Origin: Kiritimatiellia bacterium
Lineage (GTDB): Bacteria > Verrucomicrobiota > Kiritimatiellia > RFP12 > UBA1067
Assembly (NCBI GenBank): GCA_028700415.1
Contig: JAQVSS010000007.1
Coordinates: forward strand, 1 to 48,749
Length of the DNA: 48,749 bases
Reading direction: 5' to 3'
The position numbers were made by a program, and so were the translations under genes. Below, piece after piece: positions 29,399-37,906 of the stretch. The notes beneath the pieces were generated by a model. It was not told the origin of the DNA and did no database searches. It saw only the letters and a list, made by a program, of their open reading frames with translations. Position 1 is the first letter of the stretch. Every line of letters begins with the position of its first letter.

Positions 29399-30379
29399 TC
29401 ATCCGCCGAAAATCTCACGATACTGCGGTGCCCAGTACGAGATCAACAGGTCGGCACCGGCCCGGTCAAGTGACATCAGCGTTTCGTGGACCATATCAAT
29501 CAGATTTCCCCATCCGCGTTCCGCAGCGGCAATCAGCATACTGTATTCGCCACTGACATTGTAGGCGGCGATAGGCAGTTCAGTGCGCTCACGCATTTTG
29601 GCCAACACGTCCAGATAAAAAAGTGCGGGCTTGACCATCAGAATGTCAGCCCCTTCCTCTTCGTCGAAATCCGACTCGCGCAATGCCGCGCGCAGATTTC
29701 GATACGACGCTTGGTAACCTTTGCGGTCCCCCGCCGATGGTGTGGAGTTTTCCGCATCACGGAACGGTCCGTACATTGACGAGGCGAACTTGGTCGAATA
29801 TGACATCAGCAAGGTTTTTTCAAAAGCGTTCTCGTTCAGCGACACACGAATCGCCGTCACCTGTCCGTCCATCATTGCACTTGGGGCCACCACATCTGCA
29901 CCCGCGGCCGCATGGGACACCGCAACTCGTGCCAATAGCTCGACCGCCGCATCGTTATCGACCTGTCCCAGCCGGTCTAGCGGGCCACAGTGCCCGTGCG
30001 CCGTATAGGCACAAAGGTAGACGTCGGTCATCACCACCAATTCAGGAAACGCACGCTTAATGGCGGGAACCGCACGCTGCACAATACCGCATTCGTCATA
30101 CGCGCCGCTGCCGGCCGCGTCTTTCCCACTCTCCGCCTGTCCAAACAAAAGCACGCCACCAACCCCCTGGGCCGCGACAGGTTCAAGTGCCCGCAACAAC
30201 ATGTCGACGCTGAGTCGGTTCTGCCCCGGCATGGACATGATTGGTTCACACCGTTTTTCCCCTTCGACCACAAACACAGGCCAGATGAGTTTCGACGCCG
30301 GAGGTGCCGGAGCATCAAACAACCGGCGTATGGCCGGCGCGCGCCGTAACCGGCGTAAACGTATATCTGGAAAACGCAT
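29399..30379 (-). CDS. hemB: Delta-aminolevulinic acid dehydratase (porphobilinogen synthase)
   Basis: LIWPVFVVEG, VVMTDVYLCAYTAHGHCG, VAPSAMMDGQVTAIR, DILMVKPALFYLDV, AAYNVSGEYSM; RBS GAGG upstream of ATG 30379. Confidence 0.95.
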   Translation of the reverse strand: MRFPDIRLRRLRRAPAIRRLFDAPAPPASKLIWPVFVVEGEKRCEPIMSMPGQNRLSVDMLLRALEPVAAQGVGGVLLFGQAESGKDAAGSGAYDECGIVQRAVPAIKRAFPELVVMTDVYLCAYTAHGHCGPLDRLGQVDNDAAVELLARVAVSHAAAGADVVAPSAMMDGQVTAIRVSLNENAFEKTLLMSYSTKFASSMYGPFRDAENSTPSAGDRKGYQASYRNLRAALRESDFDEEEGADILMVKPALFYLDVLAKMRERTELPIAAYNVSGEYSMLIAAAERGWGNLIDMVHETLMSLDRAGADLLISYWAPQYREIFGG

Positions 30380-30387
30380 ATGAGACC

Positions 30388-31017
30388 TCAATCGGGGATG
30401 AAGAGAATCTGTCCGACACGGATCGTCGAAGGGTTTGTAATCTTGTTGGCCTTCAAGATCACATCCATGCTTTTGCCATAACCCCGGGCAATCTCGGAAA
30501 GAGTTTGTCCCCTCTCAACCTTGTGCTCATATCCGGAGACCGACCGTGCGCCGACAGACGCTTTCCCTGCATTTGACGCACGCCCTGTAACCGGCGATGC
30601 CGCGGCAGCGTTTCTTGCCGCATTGATATCCGCCTGTTGTCGTGCGGCGATCTTTTCGATGCGTACCGCCAAATCGTCCGTGATCTCTTTTTTCAGGGAT
30701 TCACGCTCCGCACGGAGAAGTTGCATATCCCGGCGCAACGCGATGATGTCATCCTGAGTCTGCGGTGTAGTGCCTGCCTGGGTTTCGAATCGCGACATCC
30801 GTGTCTCAAATGACTCCTGATTGCGGTTCAACGCCGCCACCTGCTCACTCAACTGGCGGATTTCCACACTCATTTGCTGCGCGTTGGTCAACATGCCCGC
30901 CACAGCGGGATTCTGCCGCGATGGTTGCTCGAAGATGGTTCCCTCAAACATCGGGCCCGCACAGCCCGCACCCAAATGAACAACCGCTAACATGAATACC
31001 GTTCTCATTGTTTTCAT
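30388..31017 (-). CDS. Coiled-coil LysM-domain lipoprotein
   Basis: Lipoprotein signal MKTMRTVFMLAVVHLGAGC; C-terminal LysM (YEHKVERGQTLSEIARGYGKSMDVILKANKITNPSTIRVGQILFIPD); RBS GGGGAGAGG before ATG 31017. Confidence 0.85.
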   Translation of the reverse strand: MKTMRTVFMLAVVHLGAGCAGPMFEGTIFEQPSRQNPAVAGMLTNAQQMSVEIRQLSEQVAALNRNQESFETRMSRFETQAGTTPQTQDDIIALRRDMQLLRAERESLKKEITDDLAVRIEKIAARQQADINAARNAAAASPVTGRASNAGKASVGARSVSGYEHKVERGQTLSEIARGYGKSMDVILKANKITNPSTIRVGQILFIPD

Positions 31018-31048
31018 GTCTACCTCTCCCCTTGCTCCTCCGGTCATG

Positions 31049-31369
31049 TCATGGCAGAAAATAAAACACCAACCATGCGGCTACCAATAGGCACAGGAAA
31101 ACCAGAAACGAGCGGCGCCGATCGTCGATGATATCGTCAACCGAGGTTCGACGCAGTTGCCGCATCCCCCCTGCCGAAATGTAGTGAAACAGTTTGGGAC
31201 GACCGCGATCCACCCCGGGGTGTCGGCGTTTACAAAAAAAATGCCTGTTCCCCTGCGTGTCTTCACGCACATCCAACCGCCACGAAACCGGCATATGTCC
31301 CGATCCACCACCAATAAACACACTCGATGTGCCGGACTTCAAAACGTGTTTGACGAATTTCGGTGACAT
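31049..31369 (-). CDS. Small protein with single C-terminal transmembrane segment, unknown function
   Basis: 106 aa ending RRRSFLVFLCLLVAAWLVFYFLP; purine-rich RBS (GGAAAGGG) before ATG; lies in an operon between two LysM genes. Confidence 0.6.
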   Translation of the reverse strand: MSPKFVKHVLKSGTSSVFIGGGSGHMPVSWRLDVREDTQGNRHFFCKRRHPGVDRGRPKLFHYISAGGMRQLRRTSVDDIIDDRRRSFLVFLCLLVAAWLVFYFLP

Positions 31370-31386
31370 GACCCTTTCCAGCCCCC

Positions 31387-32508
31387 CTATGGCACGACAA
31401 TAATCTGGCCGGCACGAATACGCCCATCCGGGTCAATCCGTGTACGGTTCGCGTCACGTATCTTTTTCCATCCCATCGAGTCGCCATAAAATTTTTCAGC
31501 CACACGGAACAACGTGTCACCCGGTTGTACAACATACGTCTTTTGCTCGCCACGGGTTTTGGTGTTGTTCTCTTTTTTGTCCTCTTTGCCGAACAATGAC
31601 AATGCGGACAGGCTGGTTTTATCAATCTTGCGGGAAGAAACGGGTTCGGCATCTTTTTTTTCAGTTGCGTCCGCATGTGCGGTTGTGACTGGAGTCTCGG
31701 GCGATCCTGTCAAACGAGTTTGCACCTTTTTAAGCACTGCTTCCGTTGACGGGACCTCCACAAGTGGTTTTCGTCCCTGTGTTTTGACACCGTTTTCGGA
31801 AATGTCCATCGCTTCTTTCCTCAAAGCGCGTAAGGATTTTGTGTCAGTCTTGGTGATCGGTTCCTCTTCAGCTACCGACCTCATGGCATCTCCAGCACGT
31901 TGAGTCAGCCCCCGTGCGGGTTCTGACACCGTTTCGTTGACACGCATTTTCTGCAGAAGTTCACGCAACCGCGTATTATCCCCACGTAAGGTGCCGAGTT
32001 CTTTATCGGCCGCCGTTTTAGCTTCCATGAGCACTGACTTCTCGCCTTCCAATGCCGTGATGATCCGGTTAAGGCGCTCATTCTCCTTCAACAGGTGCGC
32101 CTGCGAAATCCCTTGAACCGAATCCCCCACCTTTTTAAGAATTTGTGGCGCAAGCAATTGTTCGGCAATTCTGATCCGATCTTGAGCCAACGTGCTTTTT
32201 TCGGTTTCCGGACGCAAATAAAGGTACTGCTTGTAATGGTAAACAGCTCCAATATAATCTTCCGCATGGTCGTGCAAAAGTGTCGCGAGCTGGAAATGCG
32301 CAGAAAACGACTTGGGCTCTTCAACCAACAGTCGGTTATAGAGATGAATAGCCTCATCCAGATCCCCCGACTGCTCGGCCGTGAAGGCTTTGCGGTACAA
32401 TACAGAAGTCCGTTCGGTGTTCTCGACTGCCGCAATGCCATGCTTGTCACACCCAGACCCGCAAGCCATAAGACCTGCCAACAGAAAAACAACCTGTTTT
32501 CGCGACAT
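31387..32508 (-). CDS. LysM-domain lipoprotein with TPR-like N-terminal region
   Basis: MSRKQVVFLLAGLMACGSGC lipobox; AEQSGDLDEAIHLYNRLLVEEPKSFSAHFQLATLL; C-terminal LysM YVVQPGDTLFRVAEKFYGDSMGWKKIRDANRTRIDPDGRIRAGQIIVVP. Confidence 0.85.
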   Translation of the reverse strand: MSRKQVVFLLAGLMACGSGCDKHGIAAVENTERTSVLYRKAFTAEQSGDLDEAIHLYNRLLVEEPKSFSAHFQLATLLHDHAEDYIGAVYHYKQYLYLRPETEKSTLAQDRIRIAEQLLAPQILKKVGDSVQGISQAHLLKENERLNRIITALEGEKSVLMEAKTAADKELGTLRGDNTRLRELLQKMRVNETVSEPARGLTQRAGDAMRSVAEEEPITKTDTKSLRALRKEAMDISENGVKTQGRKPLVEVPSTEAVLKKVQTRLTGSPETPVTTAHADATEKKDAEPVSSRKIDKTSLSALSLFGKEDKKENNTKTRGEQKTYVVQPGDTLFRVAEKFYGDSMGWKKIRDANRTRIDPDGRIRAGQIIVVP

Positions 32509-32595
32509 CAGGTTAACCCTTCCAGGGAAAAACCCATTTTTTTCATTTTTGATTTGGTTTATGTGCATGGCCCGCATATCATCTTTCCATTTCGT

Positions 32596-32625
32596 AGGCT
32601 AGAAGGCTTCCTTCCGCACTGTCAA
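32596..32625 (-). promoter_or_regulatory. Putative promoter of the LysM-hemB operon (TTGACA-18-TAGCCT)
   Basis: Perfect -35 TTGACA (minus strand 32620-32625), weak -10 TAGCCT (32596-32601). Confidence 0.3.
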
Positions 32626-32661
32626 AAATGAATCAACTCTATTGTACGTATCTTCAGACGA

Positions 32662-34482
32662 ATGACCACTGAAAACGAGAAAAATCTTTGGCACTCCGCG
32701 CGCATCAGCTTGGGTGATGCGGGGTGTTTGAGTGTTATTATGCCGGTCTACGGCTTGGGAACGGTCATCGAGCAGAATATCGGGGCCGTCTATGGGCTAT
32801 TGTCAGGAAATATCCCTTTTGAAATCCTGCCGGTCGATGACGGCAGCGGCGATGATACCGCAGAAGCGCTTCTTCGTGCTGCAGCCAAAGATCCCGAACG
32901 TGTTCGCCCGGTTTTCGTAAAAATTAATACCGGTAAGGGGAATGCCCTCAAACAAGGTTTCGCCGCTTCCCGGGGCTCCCACATATTATTGCTTGATGGT
33001 GATCTCGATCTCTCGCCGGCACACATCACCACCTTTTTCGATATCATGGCCCGAAAACGGGCAGACATCGTCATCGGTTCTAAACGCCATCCGGATTCAG
33101 TTATCGATTATCCATGGCATCGCCGCCTCGCAAGCGTCATTTATTACACGATGGTCCGCCTGCTTGTTGGTCTGCCGGTGTCGGATACTCAGACCGGAAT
33201 GAAACTTTTTACCCGCGCGGCGCTCGGATGGGCTTTTGAACGCATGTTGGTCAAAGCCTTCGCGTTCGACCTCGAGATTCTTTCCATTGCCCATGCCAAA
33301 GGGTACGCGGTGGCAGAAGCCCCTATTGAGATGCATTTCGGCCAGAAAATCGGTTGCCTGTCATGGAAAAATGTTAAGCAAGTGATGCATGACACATTCG
33401 CCATTTTTTACCGTTTGCGCGTTTTACGCTATTATGACAGCGTTAAAATCGCGCCTTCGGCACAAAACCCCCTTTTTGTCTCGGTTGTGATTGCTTGCCC
33501 GGCACCGAGCCCCTACCTCACCGAATGCCTCACCGCTCTCGCACAGCAGACGTATCCAAATTTTGAAGTGATCGTCCTGCCCGATGCCCCGGCCGATCTC
33601 GGTGCCTACCCTTTCAAACTTTCCGTGAACCCTACCGGTGCAATCCGTCCCGCCGAAAAACGTAATGCGGGCATCCGGATTGCTCACGGTGAGATTGTCG
33701 CCTTCCTAGACGACGATGCCTATCCTGTGTCCAACTGGCTGGAGCATGCGGTCAAATACTTTACACTGCATGACGTGGGGGGGGTTGGCGGGCCGGGAAT
33801 CACCCCCCCCGGCGATCCTTTTATGGGGCAGGCGGGCGGGCGGGTCTACGCCAACTTGTTTGTCTCGGGCAATTTCCGTTATCGCTACATGGGGGATCGC
33901 GTGCGTTCGGATATCGACGATTTCCCAAGTTGTAACCTTTTCGTGCGTTCCGATGTTCTCAAAGCTATCAACGGGTACCGGACCGATTTCTGGCCTGGCG
34001 AAGACACCATTCTTTGTTCTGATATCGTGCTCGGGCAGAAAAAGCGTATCGTCTATGACCCTTGGGTCCAAGTCTACCATCACCGGCGTCCGCTTTACGG
34101 CCCGCACCTAAGGCAGATTGGCCGATACGCGCTTCACCGAGGCTATTTTGCGAAACGTTTTCCTGCCACCTCGCTGCGGCTGAGTTACCTCATTCCCTCT
34201 TTTTTTGTCGTGGGCCTCATAGTTGGCGCTGTGATTACCTGCTTTTACCCAAAGTTTAGTGTCGTCTATTTCTCGGGACTCGCCTTCTATGCCCTTTTGA
34301 CCTTGCTTTCGACCGTTTCACTTAATCTTGCGCTGTGGTTGACGACCTGGCTCGGCGTGATGGCCACCCACATGATCTATGGTATCCGCTTCATGATGGG
34401 CCTCCTCATGCGCCGGATGCCGTGCGAAGTTGCCGCCTTTGACCATCCCGCAGAAAAGAAGCCGCCGGTTTCAGGAGACTAA
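32662..34482 (+). CDS. Glycosyltransferase with two family-2 domains and C-terminal transmembrane segments
   Basis: Domain 1 LSVIMPVYGLGTVIEQNI...LPVDDGSGDDT...NTGKGNALKQGF...DGDLDLSP; domain 2 VSVVIACPAPSPYLTECLTALAQQTYPNFEVIVLPD...RNAGIRIAHGEIVAFLDDDAYP. Confidence 0.9.
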   Translation: MTTENEKNLWHSARISLGDAGCLSVIMPVYGLGTVIEQNIGAVYGLLSGNIPFEILPVDDGSGDDTAEALLRAAAKDPERVRPVFVKINTGKGNALKQGFAASRGSHILLLDGDLDLSPAHITTFFDIMARKRADIVIGSKRHPDSVIDYPWHRRLASVIYYTMVRLLVGLPVSDTQTGMKLFTRAALGWAFERMLVKAFAFDLEILSIAHAKGYAVAEAPIEMHFGQKIGCLSWKNVKQVMHDTFAIFYRLRVLRYYDSVKIAPSAQNPLFVSVVIACPAPSPYLTECLTALAQQTYPNFEVIVLPDAPADLGAYPFKLSVNPTGAIRPAEKRNAGIRIAHGEIVAFLDDDAYPVSNWLEHAVKYFTLHDVGGVGGPGITPPGDPFMGQAGGRVYANLFVSGNFRYRYMGDRVRSDIDDFPSCNLFVRSDVLKAINGYRTDFWPGEDTILCSDIVLGQKKRIVYDPWVQVYHHRRPLYGPHLRQIGRYALHRGYFAKRFPATSLRLSYLIPSFFVVGLIVGAVITCFYPKFSVVYFSGLAFYALLTLLSTVSLNLALWLTTWLGVMATHMIYGIRFMMGLLMRRMPCEVAAFDHPAEKKPPVSGD

Positions 34483-34486
34483 TCAA

Positions 34487-35860
34487 ATGTCAGGCATAGG
34501 ACTAATCGTTGTTTTCGTGATGGCCGTAACCATCATGCTTTTAGCGATTTCAAAATTTAAGATCCATCCGTTTCTGGCTCTCATGGGTGTCTCGCTCCTG
34601 TTGGCAATGTGTGTCGGCCTTCCGCTTGACCAGATTCCCAACATCATCGGGACCGGGTTTAGCAACACCTTCTCCAGCATCGGGATTGTCATCATTCTCG
34701 GGGCACTCATCGGCACCATTCTCGAAACGACCGGTGCTGCCCTTAAGCTTGCGGAGGGGGTTGTCAGAATCGTCGGGCACAAACATCCCGAGCTGGCAAT
34801 TGAACTCATGGGGTGGATTGTTTCAGTCCCCGTGTTTTGCGACAGCGGGTTTGTAATTCTCAATCCCATCCGTAAAGCACTCAGCCAGAAGACGAAACGT
34901 TCCAGTGTCGCCATGACGGTGGCTCTTTCTGCCGGACTCTACACCTCCCATGTCTTGATTCCGCCCACACCGGGCCCCCTCGCAGCGGCGGGCGCGCTCG
35001 GGATCGGCCATCTTCTCCTAGCCGTCATTGGAATTGGCATGCTGGTATCCATCCCGTGCCTTGTGGCCGCATACTTTTTTGCCGACCACATCGGCAGACG
35101 GGTCAAATCCGCCGAAGACCTCGAGGAACAGACCGGAATCAGTTACGACGAGCTTCTTAAGAGTTTTGGAGAACTCCCTAAAGGATTTCTTTCTCTCGCG
35201 CCGATTGCCATGCCGATTCTTGCCATGGCGATGGGATCCGTCTCCGCCGCTCTTGGCTGGAAGGGGTGTTTTGCAACTGTGCTGACTTTTCTCGGCACGC
35301 CGATCATCGCATTAACGGTGGGGCTATTCTTCGGCATCATCCTTTTGACACGCACTGGAAAAACAGACACGTTCACCTCGCTTACCAACGAAACCCTTAA
35401 GGCGGTGGGGCCCATCCTTTTCATCACGGCGGCGGGTGGCGTTTTAGGCAAGGTGATTGCCAGTGCGGGTTTTATCGGCATCATGCAGGAACACGCGACC
35501 GTCCTCTCCGCCATTGGCATCTTTTTCCCCTTTCTCGTCTCGGCCATTTTGAAAACCGTCCAAGGCTCTTCCACTGTCGCCATAACGACAACGGCAGGTA
35601 TCATGGGAAGTATAGCTGAGTCGGGCTCCATGATGCATCTGCTCGGGTTGACAAGCCCCATGGCGGCTGTCCTCACCGCCATGTCGATCGGCATTGGTTC
35701 CATGGTGGTCTCTCACGCCAATGACAGCTATTTTTGGGTTGTCACCAACTTTGGGCGCATGAAAACCGGGGACGGATATAAAACCCAGACGGTCGTCACA
35801 CTCATCATGGGGGTTTCCGCCATGTCGTTCATCTGGCTGCTTTCCCTTTTGTTCATCTAG
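34487..35860 (+). CDS. GntP-family gluconate/organic acid permease
   Basis: Highly hydrophobic; HPFLALMGVSLLLAMCVGLP, GTGFSNTFSSIGIVIILGALIG, FCDSGFVILNP, HVLIPPTPGPLAAA, SHANDSYFWVVTNF. Confidence 0.92.
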   Translation: MSGIGLIVVFVMAVTIMLLAISKFKIHPFLALMGVSLLLAMCVGLPLDQIPNIIGTGFSNTFSSIGIVIILGALIGTILETTGAALKLAEGVVRIVGHKHPELAIELMGWIVSVPVFCDSGFVILNPIRKALSQKTKRSSVAMTVALSAGLYTSHVLIPPTPGPLAAAGALGIGHLLLAVIGIGMLVSIPCLVAAYFFADHIGRRVKSAEDLEEQTGISYDELLKSFGELPKGFLSLAPIAMPILAMAMGSVSAALGWKGCFATVLTFLGTPIIALTVGLFFGIILLTRTGKTDTFTSLTNETLKAVGPILFITAAGGVLGKVIASAGFIGIMQEHATVLSAIGIFFPFLVSAILKTVQGSSTVAITTTAGIMGSIAESGSMMHLLGLTSPMAAVLTAMSIGIGSMVVSHANDSYFWVVTNFGRMKTGDGYKTQTVVTLIMGVSAMSFIWLLSLLFI

Positions 35861-35920
35861 TACACTGTCTTGACATACAATACCGGCGCGTTGTGACGAC
35901 CTGCGCGTGGCAGGACCCTT

Positions 35921-36667
35921 TCAAGGCCCATAGACTTCGCGCCGGATGGTCTCAACCACGCGCTCACGGCCCGCGCCGTCCAAAACCACCGGCCAGGCCA
36001 TCAGATTCGATGGCTTAGTTGTTTTACCCGCATAGGGTGGCAGCGTGACCGGGGAGGCGCAGTAGTTGAACCCCAAACGCGCATAAAAAGCCACGCGCCG
36101 TGAGGCCAGACGTTTCGATCCGAAGGGCTCGACATCGACTACGACGGGCCTAGCCAAATGACGGATCAACAGTTTAAATGTCTGCTGCCCGATACCTTTT
36201 GAACGGTATGCTGGCGCGATCGCAACATGTTCAACAAAACAGAACCCGGACAGTTTCCAACAGGCGAGAACACCTACAACGGAACCCTCATGCATAACCG
36301 CTGAGAACCGGTAGTTCGGCTCACGCATTACCCATGTCTGCTCAAGACGGGAACGGCATTCGAAATCGGCGAACGCAACGTTGTAGATGCCCCAAGCCGT
36401 TTCAAATTCCGGACTCCGCATGTCAAGGTGAGCCGAAAAACAAAGCCCACCACTCTCGAAGACGGGAAGCGACTTGAAAGCAAATCGGCTGAAATCAACG
36501 GCTGTATCCGCGCCGGTAGATGGCACGGCACCACCCCTGACCGCTTTGAGACATCTGCTTTCTGACTGAACCGGATAAGCGAAGAACTTCGCGTTGAGAG
36601 ACGTCAGGCCGGTTTGGCCCGTAAAAGAAAAGACCCGTCCGGGTCTTTCACAACCTGCCATATTCAT
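35921..36667 (-). CDS. GNAT-family N-acetyltransferase
   Basis: FVEHVAIAPAYRSKGIGQQTFKLLIRHL acetyl-CoA binding motif. Confidence 0.8.
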   Translation of the reverse strand: MNMAGCERPGRVFSFTGQTGLTSLNAKFFAYPVQSESRCLKAVRGGAVPSTGADTAVDFSRFAFKSLPVFESGGLCFSAHLDMRSPEFETAWGIYNVAFADFECRSRLEQTWVMREPNYRFSAVMHEGSVVGVLACWKLSGFCFVEHVAIAPAYRSKGIGQQTFKLLIRHLARPVVVDVEPFGSKRLASRRVAFYARLGFNYCASPVTLPPYAGKTTKPSNLMAWPVVLDGAGRERVVETIRREVYGP

Positions 36668-36802
36668 AAGCTCGCCGCCTCGCAAGCGATGCGACGATGT
36701 GCCAACTCACTTCGTATCGTGTCGGTTTGTATCCGGCAGAACTACCGGAACCAGCAATCGGCGTCACCGGCCTACGGCCACAAAAAACGCCTTTCAGTTG
36801 CA

Positions 36803-37906
36803 TCACGACGTGAATAGTGTATGCGTATCGTTCCCCGATTGACAAGCGGGAAATGGAGTTGCCGCGGGACTACTGCACAGAGGGCACCCCGTCTCCGCGG
36901 CCAGATAGTTTCCGGTGGCGGCATAAGCCCTTGCGCGGCAACCGCCACAGCCGTACCGGAACGCACATATCCCGCACGCCCCCCCGTAACGGTCAGGGTC
37001 GGCCAAGTCGCAAAAGACCTGTGATTCCTCATAGGCTTTCTTGAAATCAAACCTTGCCGCACGGAGATCCCCGCAGGGCACGTCGAGAAAACCGCAGGGC
37101 TGCAACACGCCTGTGTGAGAAATGAAGACGAAGCCGCGTCCACCCATGCACCCTGCAGGTGGCTGCCCGGGTCTACCCAGCGCATGCCAGATCCGCACGG
37201 CTTGTGGGGCACAGGTCTCACGCACATGGATCGGTCCCTGTCCATCCATCTCGAACGCCCACCGGATCACAGCCTCGGCCGCTTCCGGAGTCAACGAGAG
37301 ATCGCGCAACTCCGCTCCACGCCCCACGGGTACCAGAAAGAAAAGGTCGAGCGTGCGGGCACCGCTCGCAATCGCCGCATCGCGGATCGCGGGCAACTCG
37401 GCACAGTTCAGCTGCGAGACCGTCGTGTTGATCTGGAACGGCATGCCGATCTCAGCTGCCACAGCCATCGCTCGCCGCACGTTGTCGAACGCTCCCGGAA
37501 CACCGCGGAACACATCGTGCGTCGCCGCCGTTGCGCCGTCGAGGCTGAAACTACACGCGGTTACCCCCGCCTCTTTGAGCGCCAACAATGCGGCGCGCGT
37601 CACCAAAGTGCCACAGGGTGCCATCACCGAACGCAGTCCTCGCCCGGATGCGCCGCGCACCAAATCGAGAATGTCCGGCCGGGACATCGGCTCGCCGCCT
37701 GTCCAGATGATCATGGGCTTTCCAAAACCCGCCAGCGCATCCAATACGCGCAAACATTCGGCTGTGGACAGCTCACCTTCATACGCGCGGTCTGTCGCCC
37801 CGGCACGGCAATGGCGACACGCCAATGGGCAACGCCGCGTCACCTCCCACGCGACCACGCGCGGCCCGTTCCGTCCCGCATCATGACCGTTGGCATGTGC
37901 GGTCAT
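36803..37906 (-). CDS. ahbD: Radical SAM/SPASM protein, AhbD-like (heme synthase of siroheme-dependent pathway)
   Basis: CxxxCxxC in VTRRCPLACRHCRAGA; WTGGEPMSRPDIL; SPASM cysteines CGICAFRYGCGGCRARAYAATGN...CPLC; ATGA overlap with the AhbC-like gene. Internal ATG at 37906 chosen. Confidence 0.8.
   Translation of the reverse strand: MTAHANGHDAGRNGPRVVAWEVTRRCPLACRHCRAGATDRAYEGELSTAECLRVLDALAGFGKPMIIWTGGEPMSRPDILDLVRGASGRGLRSVMAPCGTLVTRAALLALKEAGVTACSFSLDGATAATHDVFRGVPGAFDNVRRAMAVAAEIGMPFQINTTVSQLNCAELPAIRDAAIASGARTLDLFFLVPVGRGAELRDLSLTPEAAEAVIRWAFEMDGQGPIHVRETCAPQAVRIWHALGRPGQPPAGCMGGRGFVFISHTGVLQPCGFLDVPCGDLRAARFDFKKAYEESQVFCDLADPDRYGGACGICAFRYGCGGCRARAYAATGNYLAAETGCPLCSSPAATPFPACQSGNDTHTLFTS

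Noticed and set aside
35870-35882. Perfect TTGACA after the gntP gene
   Set aside because: No -10 at suitable spacing and no downstream gene on that strand
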